Below are positions 1-7,541 of a DNA stretch of 11,388 nucleotides, one piece after another (positions within the stretch are counted from its first letter, which is position 1; the number at the start of each line of letters is the position of its first letter). Origin of the DNA: Elusimicrobiota bacterium (GTDB taxonomy: Bacteria > Elusimicrobiota > Elusimicrobia > O2-12-FULL-59-9); NCBI GenBank assembly GCA_016206405.1, contig JACQRQ010000279.1, forward strand, positions 1 to 11,388, in the 5' to 3' direction. The translations under genes were made by a program, and so were the position numbers. The notes under the pieces were generated by a model, which saw nothing but the letters and a program-made list of their open reading frames with translations, did no database searches and was not told where the DNA came from.

Positions 1-5
1 CTTTA

Positions 6-274
6 GGGCCTGTCAAACAATAACTGAGTCAATGTGGCCGAGGGGATTTTGGCCCAGGGCAAGGCGCGAAGCGCGAGCATACTTGTAAAGTATGTGAGCA
101 ATGAGCAACGCCGCCATGGGGCGAAAGCCCCCCGGCCCCTTCGGGGAGGGCCGATTTTGGGTGATTTCTTCGTTGCACGTCGGTTAAAAATCATAGGCAT
201 TGCGCCCTCCTCGCGCCTCGAACTCACCTCAAACTGGGCCCTCCAAATTGATTCAGTTATTGCTTGCCAGGCCC
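6..274. repeat. 269-bp palindromic MITE-like element with terminal inverted repeats
   Basis: The ends, 6-33 and 247-274, are inverted repeats matching at 25 of 28 positions and both starting GGGCCTG when read inward. The symmetry continues inside: an AGGCGCGA-type block lies 55 nt from each end (at 61 and 219), and GCAACG (105-110) opposes CGTTGC (171-176). The whole unit could therefore fold as one long imperfect hairpin. TTA lies directly outside both ends (3-5 and 275-277) and could be a 3-bp target duplication, although three bases are weak evidence. No transposase is encoded. The short reading frames across it look like by-products of the repeat. It ends about 90 bp upstream of the clpC promoter. 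It may be a MITE or another dispersed structured repeat; the family is not identified. Confidence 0.75.
118..152. other. Paired GC-rich tetraloop hairpins at the apex of the palindrome
   Basis: GGGGC-GAAA-GCCCC (118-131) is a perfect 5-bp stem with a GNRA-type loop. Directly after it, 134-152 forms a second GC-rich stem around a C(TTCG)G loop. Both are classic stable RNA tetraloops and sit at the centre of the 6-274 palindrome. This suggests the element folds when transcribed, or extrudes as DNA. A function is not known. Confidence 0.5.
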
Positions 275-361
275 TTACTAAGTATAAGCCTCCTTCCTTA
301 ACATTTCAAGCACCGCGAAAAATTCGTTTGAGATAACCAAGCGCGATGGGCCGGAAGCTCC

Positions 362-390
362 TTGAAATTATCCTATCCATGTGCAATAAT
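362..390 (+). promoter_or_regulatory. Predicted sigma70-type promoter of clpC
   Basis: TTGAAA (362-367, 5 of 6 consensus), a 17-nt spacer, then AATAAT (385-390, 5 of 6), preceded by TGC at 382-384, an extended -10. Transcription would start near 397, about 50 nt before the clpC ATG. This position excludes the longer in-frame start at 346. No CIRCE element or CtsR heptad pair was seen around it. Confidence 0.65.
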
Positions 391-404
391 ATTACTGCCC
401 CAAG

Positions 405-426
405 CGGCGCGAGTTATCCCGCGCCG
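405..426 (+). promoter_or_regulatory. GC-rich hairpin in the clpC leader
   Basis: CGGCGCG (405-411) and CGCGCCG (420-426) form a perfect 7-bp stem with an 8-nt loop. It lies between the predicted transcription start and the ribosome binding site and is followed by GTTTTGTTCT. The shape resembles an intrinsic terminator with a poor U tract, so it could be a leaky attenuator. It could also be an RNA element near the start, or a 7-8-7 DNA operator. Which applies cannot be told from sequence alone. Confidence 0.45.
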
Positions 427-438
427 GTTTTGTTCTGT

Positions 439-442
439 GGAG
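439..442 (+). promoter_or_regulatory. Ribosome binding site deciding the clpC start
   Basis: GGAG lies 5 nt before ATG 448. Together with family homology starting at MSNRFTERAQ and the promoter at 362-390, it selects 448 over the upstream in-frame ATG at 346. Confidence 0.75.
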
Positions 443-447
443 AAACA

Positions 448-2907
448 ATGTCAAACCGGTTTACGGAAAGAGCCCAGCGTGTCATATTGATCGCGCAGGA
501 AGAGGCCAAGCGCCTCAATCACGATTATGTCGGCACCGAGCACATCCTCCTGGGCCTGATCGCGCTGGGCGAAGGCGTCGCGGCCCAGGTTTTGGCCAAT
601 CTGGGCGTGGACCTGCGCCGGGTTCGATCAGAGATAGAAAAGATCGTCGGCACCGGCGACAACGTCATGCTTCTGGGCGAGATCCCCTTTACCCCGCGCG
701 CCAAAAAAGTGCTCGAATACGCCGTCGAGGAAGCCCAGCATATGGGCCATTCCTACGTCGGCACCGAGCACCTGCTTTTGGGCCTGATTCGGGAGGAGGA
801 GGGCGTCGCCGCGCGAGTCCTGGAAAACCTCGGCCTGAAGCTGGAGGTGGTGCGCGAGGAGGTCCTCAATCTTTTGGGCGAGGGCCAGGCCGCCTCCGGG
901 ACCGCGACCCAAGCGCCGCGGACAAAATCCAAAACCCCGACGCTCGATGAGTTCGGGAGAGACTTGACCGCTTACGCGCGCGAAAACAAGCTCGATCCGG
1001 TCATCGGCCGCGAGAATGAAATCGACCGGCTGATTCAAATTTTGGCGCGGCGGACGAAGAACAATCCCATTTTAATCGGCGACCCCGGCGTGGGCAAAAC
1101 GGCCATCGTGGAGGGCCTGGCGCAAAAAATCGCCTCCAAAGACATCCCGGAGATTCTGACCAACAAGCGGGTGCTGACCTTGGACTTGGCCGCAGTGGTC
1201 GCCGGCACCAAATACCGCGGTGAATTCGAGCAGCGCCTCAAAAACATCATCGAGGAAATCCGCCGGGCTAAAAACGCGGTCATCCTTTTCATCGACGAGC
1301 TCCACACCGTGATCGGCGCCGGCGCCGCCGAGGGCGCGATCGACGCCTCCAACATGCTCAAGCCGGCTTTGGCCCGCGGAGAGCTGCAGTGCATCGGCGC
1401 CACCACCCGGGATGAATACCGCAAGTACATCGAGCATGACCCGGCTTTGGAGCGGCGCTTCCAGCCGATCTCGGTGGACCCCCCCACCGTCGAAGAGACG
1501 ATAGAGATTTTGAGCGGCGTGCGCCAGAAGTACGAGGCCCACCATAAGGTCAAATACAAGGAAGCGGCGCTGGCGGCGGCGGCCGATTTGGCCGAACGCT
1601 ACATCACCGATCGCTTCCTGCCGGATAAAGCCATCGACTTGATCGACGAAGCCGGAAGCCGCGGCAGGCTTCAAGCGGCGATCGTCCCGCCGTCCTTCAA
1701 AGACAAGGAGACCGAGATCGGCGAGATTGTCAAAGAGAAAAGCAAATCCATTTCCGCTCAGGAATACGAAAAAGCGGCCCGGCTCCGGGACAAGGAAAAA
1801 GAGCTTCGGAAAGCCCTGGAAGAAGCCAAAAAGAAATGGCGCGAAAAGAGGGCCGCGACGACTCCCATCATCACCGAAGACGACATCGCGACCATCGTTT
1901 CCAAATGGACGGGCATCCCCGTAAACCGCCTGACCGAAAAGGAGACCCAGAAGCTGGTGCACATGGAAGACGACATTCACAAGCGCGTCATCGCCCAGGA
2001 AGAGGCCATAAAATTCATCTCCCAGGCGATCCGCCGCAGCCGCACGGGCCTTAAAGATCCCAAGAAACCGGTGGGCTCCTTCCTGTTTTTAGGACCGACC
2101 GGCGTCGGCAAAACCGAGTTGGCGCGCGCCCTGGCGGAGTTTCTCTTCGGCAGCGAAGACAACCTCATACGCATCGACATGTCCGAGTACATGGAAAAGT
2201 TTTCCGTCTCCCGCCTGCTGGGGGCGCCTCCAGGATACGTGGGCTATGAGGAAGGCGGCCAACTCTCGGAAGCGGTCCGCCGCAAGCCCTATTCGGTCGT
2301 GCTTTTGGACGAAGTCGAGAAAGCCCACCCGGATATATTCAACGTGCTGCTGCAAATCATGGACGACGGCATCGTGACCGACAACTTGGGCCACAAGGTC
2401 AACTTCAAGAACGCCATCATCATCATGACCTCCAACGTGGGCGCCCGGCTGATTTCAAAGGGGAAATCCCTGGGTTTCGTGCCGCATGACGACGCAAAAA
2501 AAGATTATCAATCGATGAAAGAGGTCGTCATGGAGGAGGTGAAGCATACCTTCAATCCTGAATTCATCAACCGCATCGACGAAATCGTCGTTTTCCACCC
2601 GCTCAACGAGGGCGACATGGAAAATATCCTGGAATTGATGCTTCAAAGAGTCGAGGACAAGCTCATCGACCGGGGCATCAAGCTGTCTTTGACCAAAGAG
2701 GCGAAGAAATTTCTCGTGGAAACCGGCTTTGACCCCAACTACGGCGCCCGGCCGCTGCAGAGAACCATCCAGCGGTTATTGGAAGACCCCATGTCGGAAG
2801 AGCTGCTCAAGGAAAAGCTGACGCCGGGAACCGTCCACATCGATTACGACGAGGAAAAGAAGGCCTTGAGCTTCAGCTCGAAGCCTTCCGTGAAAGTGAA
2901 GAGTTAA
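448..2907 (+). CDS. clpC: ATP-dependent Clp protease ATP-binding subunit ClpC
   Basis: 819-aa Hsp100 AAA+ unfoldase that feeds substrates to the cytoplasmic ClpP protease. It opens with two Clp-N repeats (about 1-145; VGTEHILLGLI at 28-38 and VGTEHLLLGLI at 104-114). AAA-1 has Walker A GDPGVGKT (211-218), Walker B ending FIDE (281-284) and pore-loop GTKYRGEF (253-260). A UVR-type middle domain follows (about 433-466, QEYEKAARLRDKE), which marks ClpC rather than ClpA or ClpB. AAA-2 has GPTGVGKT (549-556), VVLLDE (617-622) and APPGYVGYEEGG (593-604). LGF at 675-677 is the expected ClpP-docking loop. The length is normal for the family. After the second Walker B the chain reads DDGIVTDNLGHKVNFKN, where most relatives have DDGRLTDxxGRxVDF. 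ClpC usually works with ClpP and adaptors such as MecA; none is encoded here. No ctsR-mcsA-mcsB operon accompanies it, so it is probably a single-gene transcript. Confidence 0.97.
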   Translation: MSNRFTERAQRVILIAQEEAKRLNHDYVGTEHILLGLIALGEGVAAQVLANLGVDLRRVRSEIEKIVGTGDNVMLLGEIPFTPRAKKVLEYAVEEAQHMGHSYVGTEHLLLGLIREEEGVAARVLENLGLKLEVVREEVLNLLGEGQAASGTATQAPRTKSKTPTLDEFGRDLTAYARENKLDPVIGRENEIDRLIQILARRTKNNPILIGDPGVGKTAIVEGLAQKIASKDIPEILTNKRVLTLDLAAVVAGTKYRGEFEQRLKNIIEEIRRAKNAVILFIDELHTVIGAGAAEGAIDASNMLKPALARGELQCIGATTRDEYRKYIEHDPALERRFQPISVDPPTVEETIEILSGVRQKYEAHHKVKYKEAALAAAADLAERYITDRFLPDKAIDLIDEAGSRGRLQAAIVPPSFKDKETEIGEIVKEKSKSISAQEYEKAARLRDKEKELRKALEEAKKKWREKRAATTPIITEDDIATIVSKWTGIPVNRLTEKETQKLVHMEDDIHKRVIAQEEAIKFISQAIRRSRTGLKDPKKPVGSFLFLGPTGVGKTELARALAEFLFGSEDNLIRIDMSEYMEKFSVSRLLGAPPGYVGYEEGGQLSEAVRRKPYSVVLLDEVEKAHPDIFNVLLQIMDDGIVTDNLGHKVNFKNAIIIMTSNVGARLISKGKSLGFVPHDDAKKDYQSMKEVVMEEVKHTFNPEFINRIDEIVVFHPLNEGDMENILELMLQRVEDKLIDRGIKLSLTKEAKKFLVETGFDPNYGARPLQRTIQRLLEDPMSEELLKEKLTPGTVHIDYDEEKKALSFSSKPSVKVKS

Positions 2908-3000
2908 AACGCGCCGCCAGCCCCCACAAAAGCCGGGCCTGCCCCCGATTTCCCAAAGAATCTGCTCTTCCATGGCAGGCGCCCGACGCCGGTCCTTAGC

Positions 3001-5502
3001 TCAGGAGCACTCGGAATAGCCGCAATCGTGGCAAGTGGGCCCGGAGCATCCCGACTCGAAACCGACGTTTGAAGAATAACAATTGGGGCAAAAATCGCGG
3101 TGCGTCTGCCAAAGCTCCAAAGGCTTCTCGGGGCCCTCGGATTCAAGGAAACCCGTTTTCTTCAGATGATTCCTGAGAGCGATGCTGATCGCATGCGCGA
3201 TGGAGTTGATCCGGTTTTCGCCAAATCCCACCGGGCGGTCCCCTTTGACGGAATTTAAGTGCTTCAATATCTTGACCGGATCTCCCCCCGCCTCAAAATA
3301 CTTCGACAGCAGGATTCCGATCAAGGAGGTCAGGCCGCTGATTTCCGTGCCCAGCGGCGGCAAATTGGTGAAAATTTGGTAAGGCCCGGTCTCGTCGTAA
3401 TTTAAGTGCATGTGCAAGGGGCCGTAGCCGGTGTTGATCTGGTAATATTCCGAAGAAACGCCGAAAGCGTCGACCTCCCGGTGCTTTTGCGCCCGCGTCG
3501 CGGCCGCCTTCAAGCTGAGCACCTGCTGCGCCTTGGAGCCGTCGCGGTAGATCGTGACCCCCTTGCAGCCCAGCTCGTACGCCAAATAATACACGCGGCG
3601 GACGTCCTCGACGGAGGCGGAGTTGGGCAAATTCACCGTCTTGGACACCCCGTTGTCGACGTGCTTTTGAAAAGCCGCCTGAATTCGGACGTGAAAATCC
3701 ACCGGCACGTCATGGGCCGTCGGAAAAAGCCGCTGGATGTCCTCCGGAATATCAGATATCCCGCGAACCGACTTGTGGTTTTCGTCGATTTTGGCGAAAA
3801 GGTCCTTCTCCTTCATTCCAAAAAAATTATTGGCGCGCGCGACCTCCCTGAAAAGCGGGTTGACCTCGATGAAAACGTCGGCCGCATCGGGCTCCGAGTT
3901 GCTTTTGAGCGCGTCGAGCGCTTTGGCGTTGTAGCGCGTATAGGCGATGCCGAAAAAAGGCTCTATTCCACCGCCCTGAAGCCCGGCCGCGATGGCGATG
4001 GTGCCCGTCGGCGCGATGGTGCTTCGCGCGCAGTTGCGCGGGGTCTGGGTCTGTCCGCGGTAATGCGGGCCCTTGGGGTCATAAATGGAGTTCTTCCAAT
4101 ACGGAAAGACGCCCCGCTGTTTGGCCAACTCTTCGGATTCCTTCAAGGCGCGCCGGTTGATGAATTCCATGAGGCTTCCGGCCTGCTCCAGAGCGGCGTC
4201 GCTGTCATAGGGAACTCCCAGTTTGACGAGAGCCTCGGCCCAACCCATGATGCCCAAACCTATCCGGCGGTTTCCCTTGGCGATGCGCTCTATCTCAGGC
4301 AGAGGATAGTTGTTGATCTCGATAACGTTGTCCAAAAACCGCACGGCGGTTTGAACAACGGCTCCCATCCGGTCCCAGTTCCACCGGCCGTGAGTGACAG
4401 TGCCCTCTATGAAATTGGCCAGCGAAACGGATCCCAGGTTGCACGGCTCCCAAGGCAGCAACGCGACCTCGCCGCATGGGTTAGTCGACTCGATTTCTCC
4501 CAAGGCCGGCGTCGGATTTGAGGCGGATTGGTTGATCCGGTCCAATACGACGAAGCCGGGATCTCCCGTCTGCCAGGCAAATTCCGCCATCTTGTCGAAG
4601 ACCTCCTTGGCCCGGAGCTTGCCGGCGACCTCTTTGGTCCGGGGATTGAGCAGTTCGTACTCGGCGTCGTCTTGAACCGCGCGCATGAATTTGGCGTCGA
4701 TGCCCACCGAAACGTTGAAATTCTCCATCATGCCGGGCTGCGCCTTCATGGCGATGAAGCTTTGGATTTCCGGGTGCCAATACGGCAAAATTCCCATGTT
4801 GGCTCCGCGCCGGGCCCCTCCCTGCTTGACGACATCCGTCATTTTGTCGAAAATCTGCATGAAAGAGAGCGGGCCGGAGGCGACGCCTTGGGTTTTTTGG
4901 ACGATGTCTCCTTTGGGCCGGAGCCGGCCGAACGACATTCCCGTTCCCCCCCCGCTTTTTTGAATTAACGCCTGCGCGTGCAGGGCATGGGTGATCTTTT
5001 CCATCGAATCTTCGACGGGCAGGACGTAGCAGGCCGACAACTGCTGAAGCTGGCGCCCGGCGTTCATCAGCGTCGGCGAGTTGGGCAGGAAGTCGAAGCG
5101 CGACAGGAGGTCGTAAAATTCCTCCTCCCAAAATTCGACCAGCTTTTTGGCCGCCGGTTGAGTCCTGGCGGCGCGCTCTAAATTCTTGACCACGCTCTTG
5201 AAGTTGTCCTCGCGCCGCTTGCAGTCGGCCAATCCCGCGTGGAAAAGCAGCATGCGGGAAGACTTGCCGCCGGAGACCGGCGGAGTTTCGGCGACAAAGT
5301 GAATCCCCTGAAATACCCCCCATTTCTGGGCGTCGGCGTGAAAAAAAATCTCGGATAAAGCGATATTGCGCGCGACGGCCCGCAGCCATTTCTCGGGAGA
5401 GGGAGCGTCCCGCAGGTACTTGTCCTTGATGACTTTTCGCTGGTTTTCCGTAAGGAAAATTCTGGCGTCTTTGTCCTTGGAAGCCGGTTTTTCTCTTTCC
5501 AT
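3001..5502 (-). CDS. nrdJ: Adenosylcobalamin-dependent ribonucleotide reductase (class II, NrdJ)
   Basis: 833-aa single-chain class II enzyme that reduces ribonucleotides to deoxyribonucleotides in the cytoplasm, using adenosylcobalamin to make the thiyl radical, so it works with or without oxygen. The radical cysteine is C343 in NPCGE (341-345), with E345. The redox pair is C158 (SACYVLP) and C354 (CNLGS); the 11-residue gap from C343 to C354 matches characterised class II enzymes. GGGTGMSFGRLRP (184-196) and APTGTIAIAAG (497-507) are further signatures. A TSCPD-type domain lies at about 685-785. The tail (805-832) has six cysteines: CPNC, then C819, C824, C827 and C832, probably a zinc-ribbon or disulfide-relay tail that re-reduces the active site. 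No small subunit (nrdB) or activase is present, as expected for class II. ATG 5502 lacks a clear ribosome binding site, but the fit with the promoter at 5542-5570 favours it. Confidence 0.95.
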   Translation of the reverse strand: MEREKPASKDKDARIFLTENQRKVIKDKYLRDAPSPEKWLRAVARNIALSEIFFHADAQKWGVFQGIHFVAETPPVSGGKSSRMLLFHAGLADCKRREDNFKSVVKNLERAARTQPAAKKLVEFWEEEFYDLLSRFDFLPNSPTLMNAGRQLQQLSACYVLPVEDSMEKITHALHAQALIQKSGGGTGMSFGRLRPKGDIVQKTQGVASGPLSFMQIFDKMTDVVKQGGARRGANMGILPYWHPEIQSFIAMKAQPGMMENFNVSVGIDAKFMRAVQDDAEYELLNPRTKEVAGKLRAKEVFDKMAEFAWQTGDPGFVVLDRINQSASNPTPALGEIESTNPCGEVALLPWEPCNLGSVSLANFIEGTVTHGRWNWDRMGAVVQTAVRFLDNVIEINNYPLPEIERIAKGNRRIGLGIMGWAEALVKLGVPYDSDAALEQAGSLMEFINRRALKESEELAKQRGVFPYWKNSIYDPKGPHYRGQTQTPRNCARSTIAPTGTIAIAAGLQGGGIEPFFGIAYTRYNAKALDALKSNSEPDAADVFIEVNPLFREVARANNFFGMKEKDLFAKIDENHKSVRGISDIPEDIQRLFPTAHDVPVDFHVRIQAAFQKHVDNGVSKTVNLPNSASVEDVRRVYYLAYELGCKGVTIYRDGSKAQQVLSLKAAATRAQKHREVDAFGVSSEYYQINTGYGPLHMHLNYDETGPYQIFTNLPPLGTEISGLTSLIGILLSKYFEAGGDPVKILKHLNSVKGDRPVGFGENRINSIAHAISIALRNHLKKTGFLESEGPEKPLELWQTHRDFCPNCYSSNVGFESGCSGPTCHDCGYSECS

Positions 5503-5541
5503 TCAATTGGCCCGCGGCGCGACAGATTCAACCGTATAGGT

Positions 5542-5570
5542 AGTTTAACAGGGGTTTCCTCTTTTGTCAA
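5542..5570 (-). promoter_or_regulatory. Predicted sigma70-type promoter of nrdJ
   Basis: On the minus strand: perfect TTGACA (5570-5565), a 17-nt spacer, then TAAACT (5547-5542, 4 of 6). Transcription would start near 5535, giving a leader of about 33 nt. That is too short for a cobalamin riboswitch, and no NrdR-like box pair was recognised. Confidence 0.6.
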
Positions 5571-5683
5571 TCAAGCGAGATTCGAGCGAATCAGCAAGGG
5601 GAATATCCCTGCGCCGCGCCGCGCGCCGAAAGGCCTACTCCTGCCTAGGTCTAAAGACGCGTAAAATTTGGGACCAAGGGCCC

Positions 5684-5712
5684 ATGACGGCGGCGGGCAA
5701 TGGGAGTAGAAT
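5684..5712 (+). promoter_or_regulatory. Predicted promoter of the MscS-like gene
   Basis: ATGACG (5684-5689, 4 of 6), a 17-nt spacer and TAGAAT (5707-5712, 5 of 6). The start would fall near 5719, giving a leader of about 26 nt that includes the ribosome binding site. It is divergent from the nrdJ promoter, with about 114 bp between the two elements. Confidence 0.45.
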
Positions 5713-5731
5713 GAGCATGAAGCCGAACCTT

Positions 5732-5739
5732 GAGAGGTG
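5732..5739 (+). promoter_or_regulatory. Ribosome binding site deciding the start at 5745
   Basis: GAGAGGTG lies 5 to 7 nt before ATG 5745. It overlaps an in-frame TTG at 5730, which is therefore an unlikely start. The signal peptide also begins naturally at MLSRK. Confidence 0.7.
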
Positions 5740-5744
5740 CCCCT

Positions 5745-7457
5745 ATGCTATCCCGGAAAATTTCAAAACCCGTCGCCGTCCTTGCCGTCGCCGCCTTTGT
5801 CGTCGCGGCCAATCCCCCCCAATTCTATGCCCACGCGGCGGCAGGCCGAAGCCGCGGCGGGATCCGCATCAAAACGGCTTCCCGGCAGGCTTTCAGAGGG
5901 GCGCCGCTCCGCCTGCGCGCGCCGATTTCCCGGCGCATCGCCGGCGGCAGCCGGCAGGAGATTCGAGCCGGCCGCGCCTGGACCGCGGAAAAAATCGCGC
6001 CGCGAGTGCGCGTGAGCGAGGTCCCCGGCGCCGTCGCGGCGCTTGAAAAAAGCGCGCAAGCCCTCGAGCAGGCCGATCTCAAGAGCCCGAAATTCCATCT
6101 TGCCGAGACATTTCAAAACCTCAAAAGCCTTTTTACCGGAGACGCCCAAGAGGACGCCCTCCCGGCCGCCGTGTCCCCGCCTGAAGATTTCTCCGATCAC
6201 AAGGCCATCGGCGAGGCGCTTGAATCTCAAGCCGTCCGCAATCATCTTTTGGCGGTCGTCATCGATTACTCCGAGTCCGCCTCCGGCAAAAAAGACAACG
6301 CGCGCAGCATCCTCGACGCCGTCGGCTACATCCTCAAGAACAATTTGGCGCTGTCAAAAACCTACCTGAACTACGGCGCCACGGTCAAGCCCGTCGACAT
6401 CACATCGGCCGATCTCAAGCGCCGGCTGTCGCAGTTGCGCTCCCAAATCCGGAAACTTGCGCGGACCGACAAAGCGAGCAATGAAAAACTCGTTTCGCAG
6501 TTTATCAAGTCCGTCGAAAAATTCTTTCCCTTTAACCCTTACGGACGGCCCGCCGCGGCTCCTGAGGTCAAGCTTCCGCCGGCCCCCAAAGCAGCGCCTA
6601 AAAGCGCGGCCCCGGAGCGCAAATCTCGTTTTGCTTGGCTGGCGGCGGGCGCGCTCGCCGTGGCAGCCGAACCGGCATTCGCCATGACGGAGGTGGGCAC
6701 GGCCCTCAACCAGCTTCCGGTGATGGGTTACGCCGCGACGGCGGCGAAAACCGGTTTGGGAGTGGCCGCCATATACGCGATCAGCATCGGCGCGCAAAAA
6801 TTGATTTCCGTGACCTTGGAGGCTCTTTTCGGCAAGCTGCCGGACCCATCCAGGAAATTTGCCAACCGCGTCACCCGGGACCTAACCTGGATTTCCGCCA
6901 TGATCGGACTCTATCTTTTCGGGCTCATTCCCCAGGCTCTGGTGCCCATGGCGCAACTGGCCGGCCTCGGCATCGGGACTTTCACCGCCATCGAAACGGT
7001 CCGCTTCGTTTTGGGCGGATTTTTGCGCAAACTCAACGCCAGCCCGGCGACGATCAATCAGTACGTCGAGATGACCGTCCTGGCGGTCGGGTTTATTTCG
7101 GCCGGCATGACCATGGCGCTCATCGGCCCGATGCTCTCAAACGCCAGCCAAACCTTCAGCCCCGCGACCACCGTCACCGCGGGCATCCTGGGGGGGCTGC
7201 CCCTGGGGCTGACTTTGGCCCCCTTCGCCAAGCAGCTTCTCGACGGCATGACGCTGTTTTTTTCCCAACCGTTTAAAGTCGGCGACAAAGTGGCCGTCGG
7301 CAGCCCCGCCGTGACGGGCACGGTCGAGATGATAAACCCTCACCGGGTGGAAATCAAAGAGGAAAAAACGCAAGCGACGGTGGTTTTATCGGCCGGCGAC
7401 GTGCAAACCAACGCCATCCGCATATTGAGCCGGGCTTCGGAAAATCTCCTGAGATAA
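5745..7457 (+). CDS. Exported multidomain membrane protein with a minimal MscS-like pore domain
   Basis: 570 aa, not a recognised named family. Residues 1-33 form a signal peptide (MLSRK, then a hydrophobic run, then AHAAAG). Residues 34-95 are Arg/Ala-rich and look disordered. Residues about 98-265 are a largely helical soluble domain without recognisable motifs. A Pro/Ala/Lys linker (268-294) follows. Then RKSRFAWLAAGALAVAAEPAFA (292-313, given here in two parts: RKSRFAWLAAGAL and AVAAEPAFA) reads like a second signal peptide ending in AFA. Four or five membrane helices follow (about 333-361, 378-398, 402-426, 440-464 and 474-506). The last helix is Gly/Ala/Leu-rich and runs into FFSQPFKVGDKV (505-516) and TGTVEMINPHRVEIK (524-538), the pattern of the MscS pore helix and beta domain. 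The chain stops there, without the alpha/beta vestibule of ordinary MscS channels. A mechanosensitive-type channel is inferred, not shown; a structural scaffold is the alternative. Confidence 0.7.
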   Translation: MLSRKISKPVAVLAVAAFVVAANPPQFYAHAAAGRSRGGIRIKTASRQAFRGAPLRLRAPISRRIAGGSRQEIRAGRAWTAEKIAPRVRVSEVPGAVAALEKSAQALEQADLKSPKFHLAETFQNLKSLFTGDAQEDALPAAVSPPEDFSDHKAIGEALESQAVRNHLLAVVIDYSESASGKKDNARSILDAVGYILKNNLALSKTYLNYGATVKPVDITSADLKRRLSQLRSQIRKLARTDKASNEKLVSQFIKSVEKFFPFNPYGRPAAAPEVKLPPAPKAAPKSAAPERKSRFAWLAAGALAVAAEPAFAMTEVGTALNQLPVMGYAATAAKTGLGVAAIYAISIGAQKLISVTLEALFGKLPDPSRKFANRVTRDLTWISAMIGLYLFGLIPQALVPMAQLAGLGIGTFTAIETVRFVLGGFLRKLNASPATINQYVEMTVLAVGFISAGMTMALIGPMLSNASQTFSPATTVTAGILGGLPLGLTLAPFAKQLLDGMTLFFSQPFKVGDKVAVGSPAVTGTVEMINPHRVEIKEEKTQATVVLSAGDVQTNAIRILSRASENLLR

Positions 7458-7472
7458 TTTCGCTGAGGACAT

Positions 7473-7500
7473 CACTCTATCACTTTACCACTTTATCACT
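7473..7500 (+). repeat. Octamer tandem array, CACTTTAY type
   Basis: Three and a half units in phase: CACTCTAT, CACTTTAC, CACTTTAT, CACT. It lies in the 84-bp gap between the MscS-like gene and the thiolase gene. Positions 7481-7500 are the exact reverse complement of 8951-8970. Confidence 0.85.
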
Positions 7501-7522
7501 GCCATTAATATTTGTGTATAAT
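7493..7522 (+). promoter_or_regulatory. Predicted promoter of the thiolase gene, -35 within the octamer array
   Basis: Perfect TATAAT at 7517-7522 with TTATCA (4 of 6) at 7493-7498 and an 18-nt spacer. The -35-like box is supplied by the last octamer unit. The start would be near 7529, leaving a leader of about 13 nt before ATG 7542. The -10 is strong; the -35 is weak. Confidence 0.5.
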
Positions 7523-7541
7523 TGCCGAAACGGGGGCGCTT

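Noticed and set aside
34..336. Small reading frames on both strands across the first 336 bases
   Set aside because: They lie over the palindromic element, have low-complexity Arg-rich translations and no supported start. They are best explained as open frames in a structured repeat.
346..447. 34-residue N-terminal extension of ClpC starting at ATG 346
   Set aside because: The predicted promoter at 362-390 and the GGAG at 439-442 favour ATG 448, and the extension is not ClpC-like.
1072..1980. 302-codon open frame antisense to clpC
   Set aside because: It is opposite strongly conserved ClpC codons and has a biased shadow composition typical of GC-rich genes.
2908..3000. Bidirectional terminator between convergent clpC and nrdJ
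   Set aside because: I found no convincing GC stem followed by a T run on either strand, only short GC-rich repeats.
3406..4521. 371-codon open frame antisense to nrdJ
   Set aside because: It lies entirely opposite conserved NrdJ catalytic sequence, has no domain signature and no ribosome binding site.
4481..5506. 341-codon frame on the same strand as nrdJ in another phase
   Set aside because: It is an Arg/Gly-rich out-of-frame reading of nrdJ; the NrdJ frame has the conserved motifs.
5503..5744. Possible cobalamin riboswitch upstream of the B12-dependent nrdJ
   Set aside because: The predicted leader is only about 33 nt and no B12-box-like conserved core was seen.
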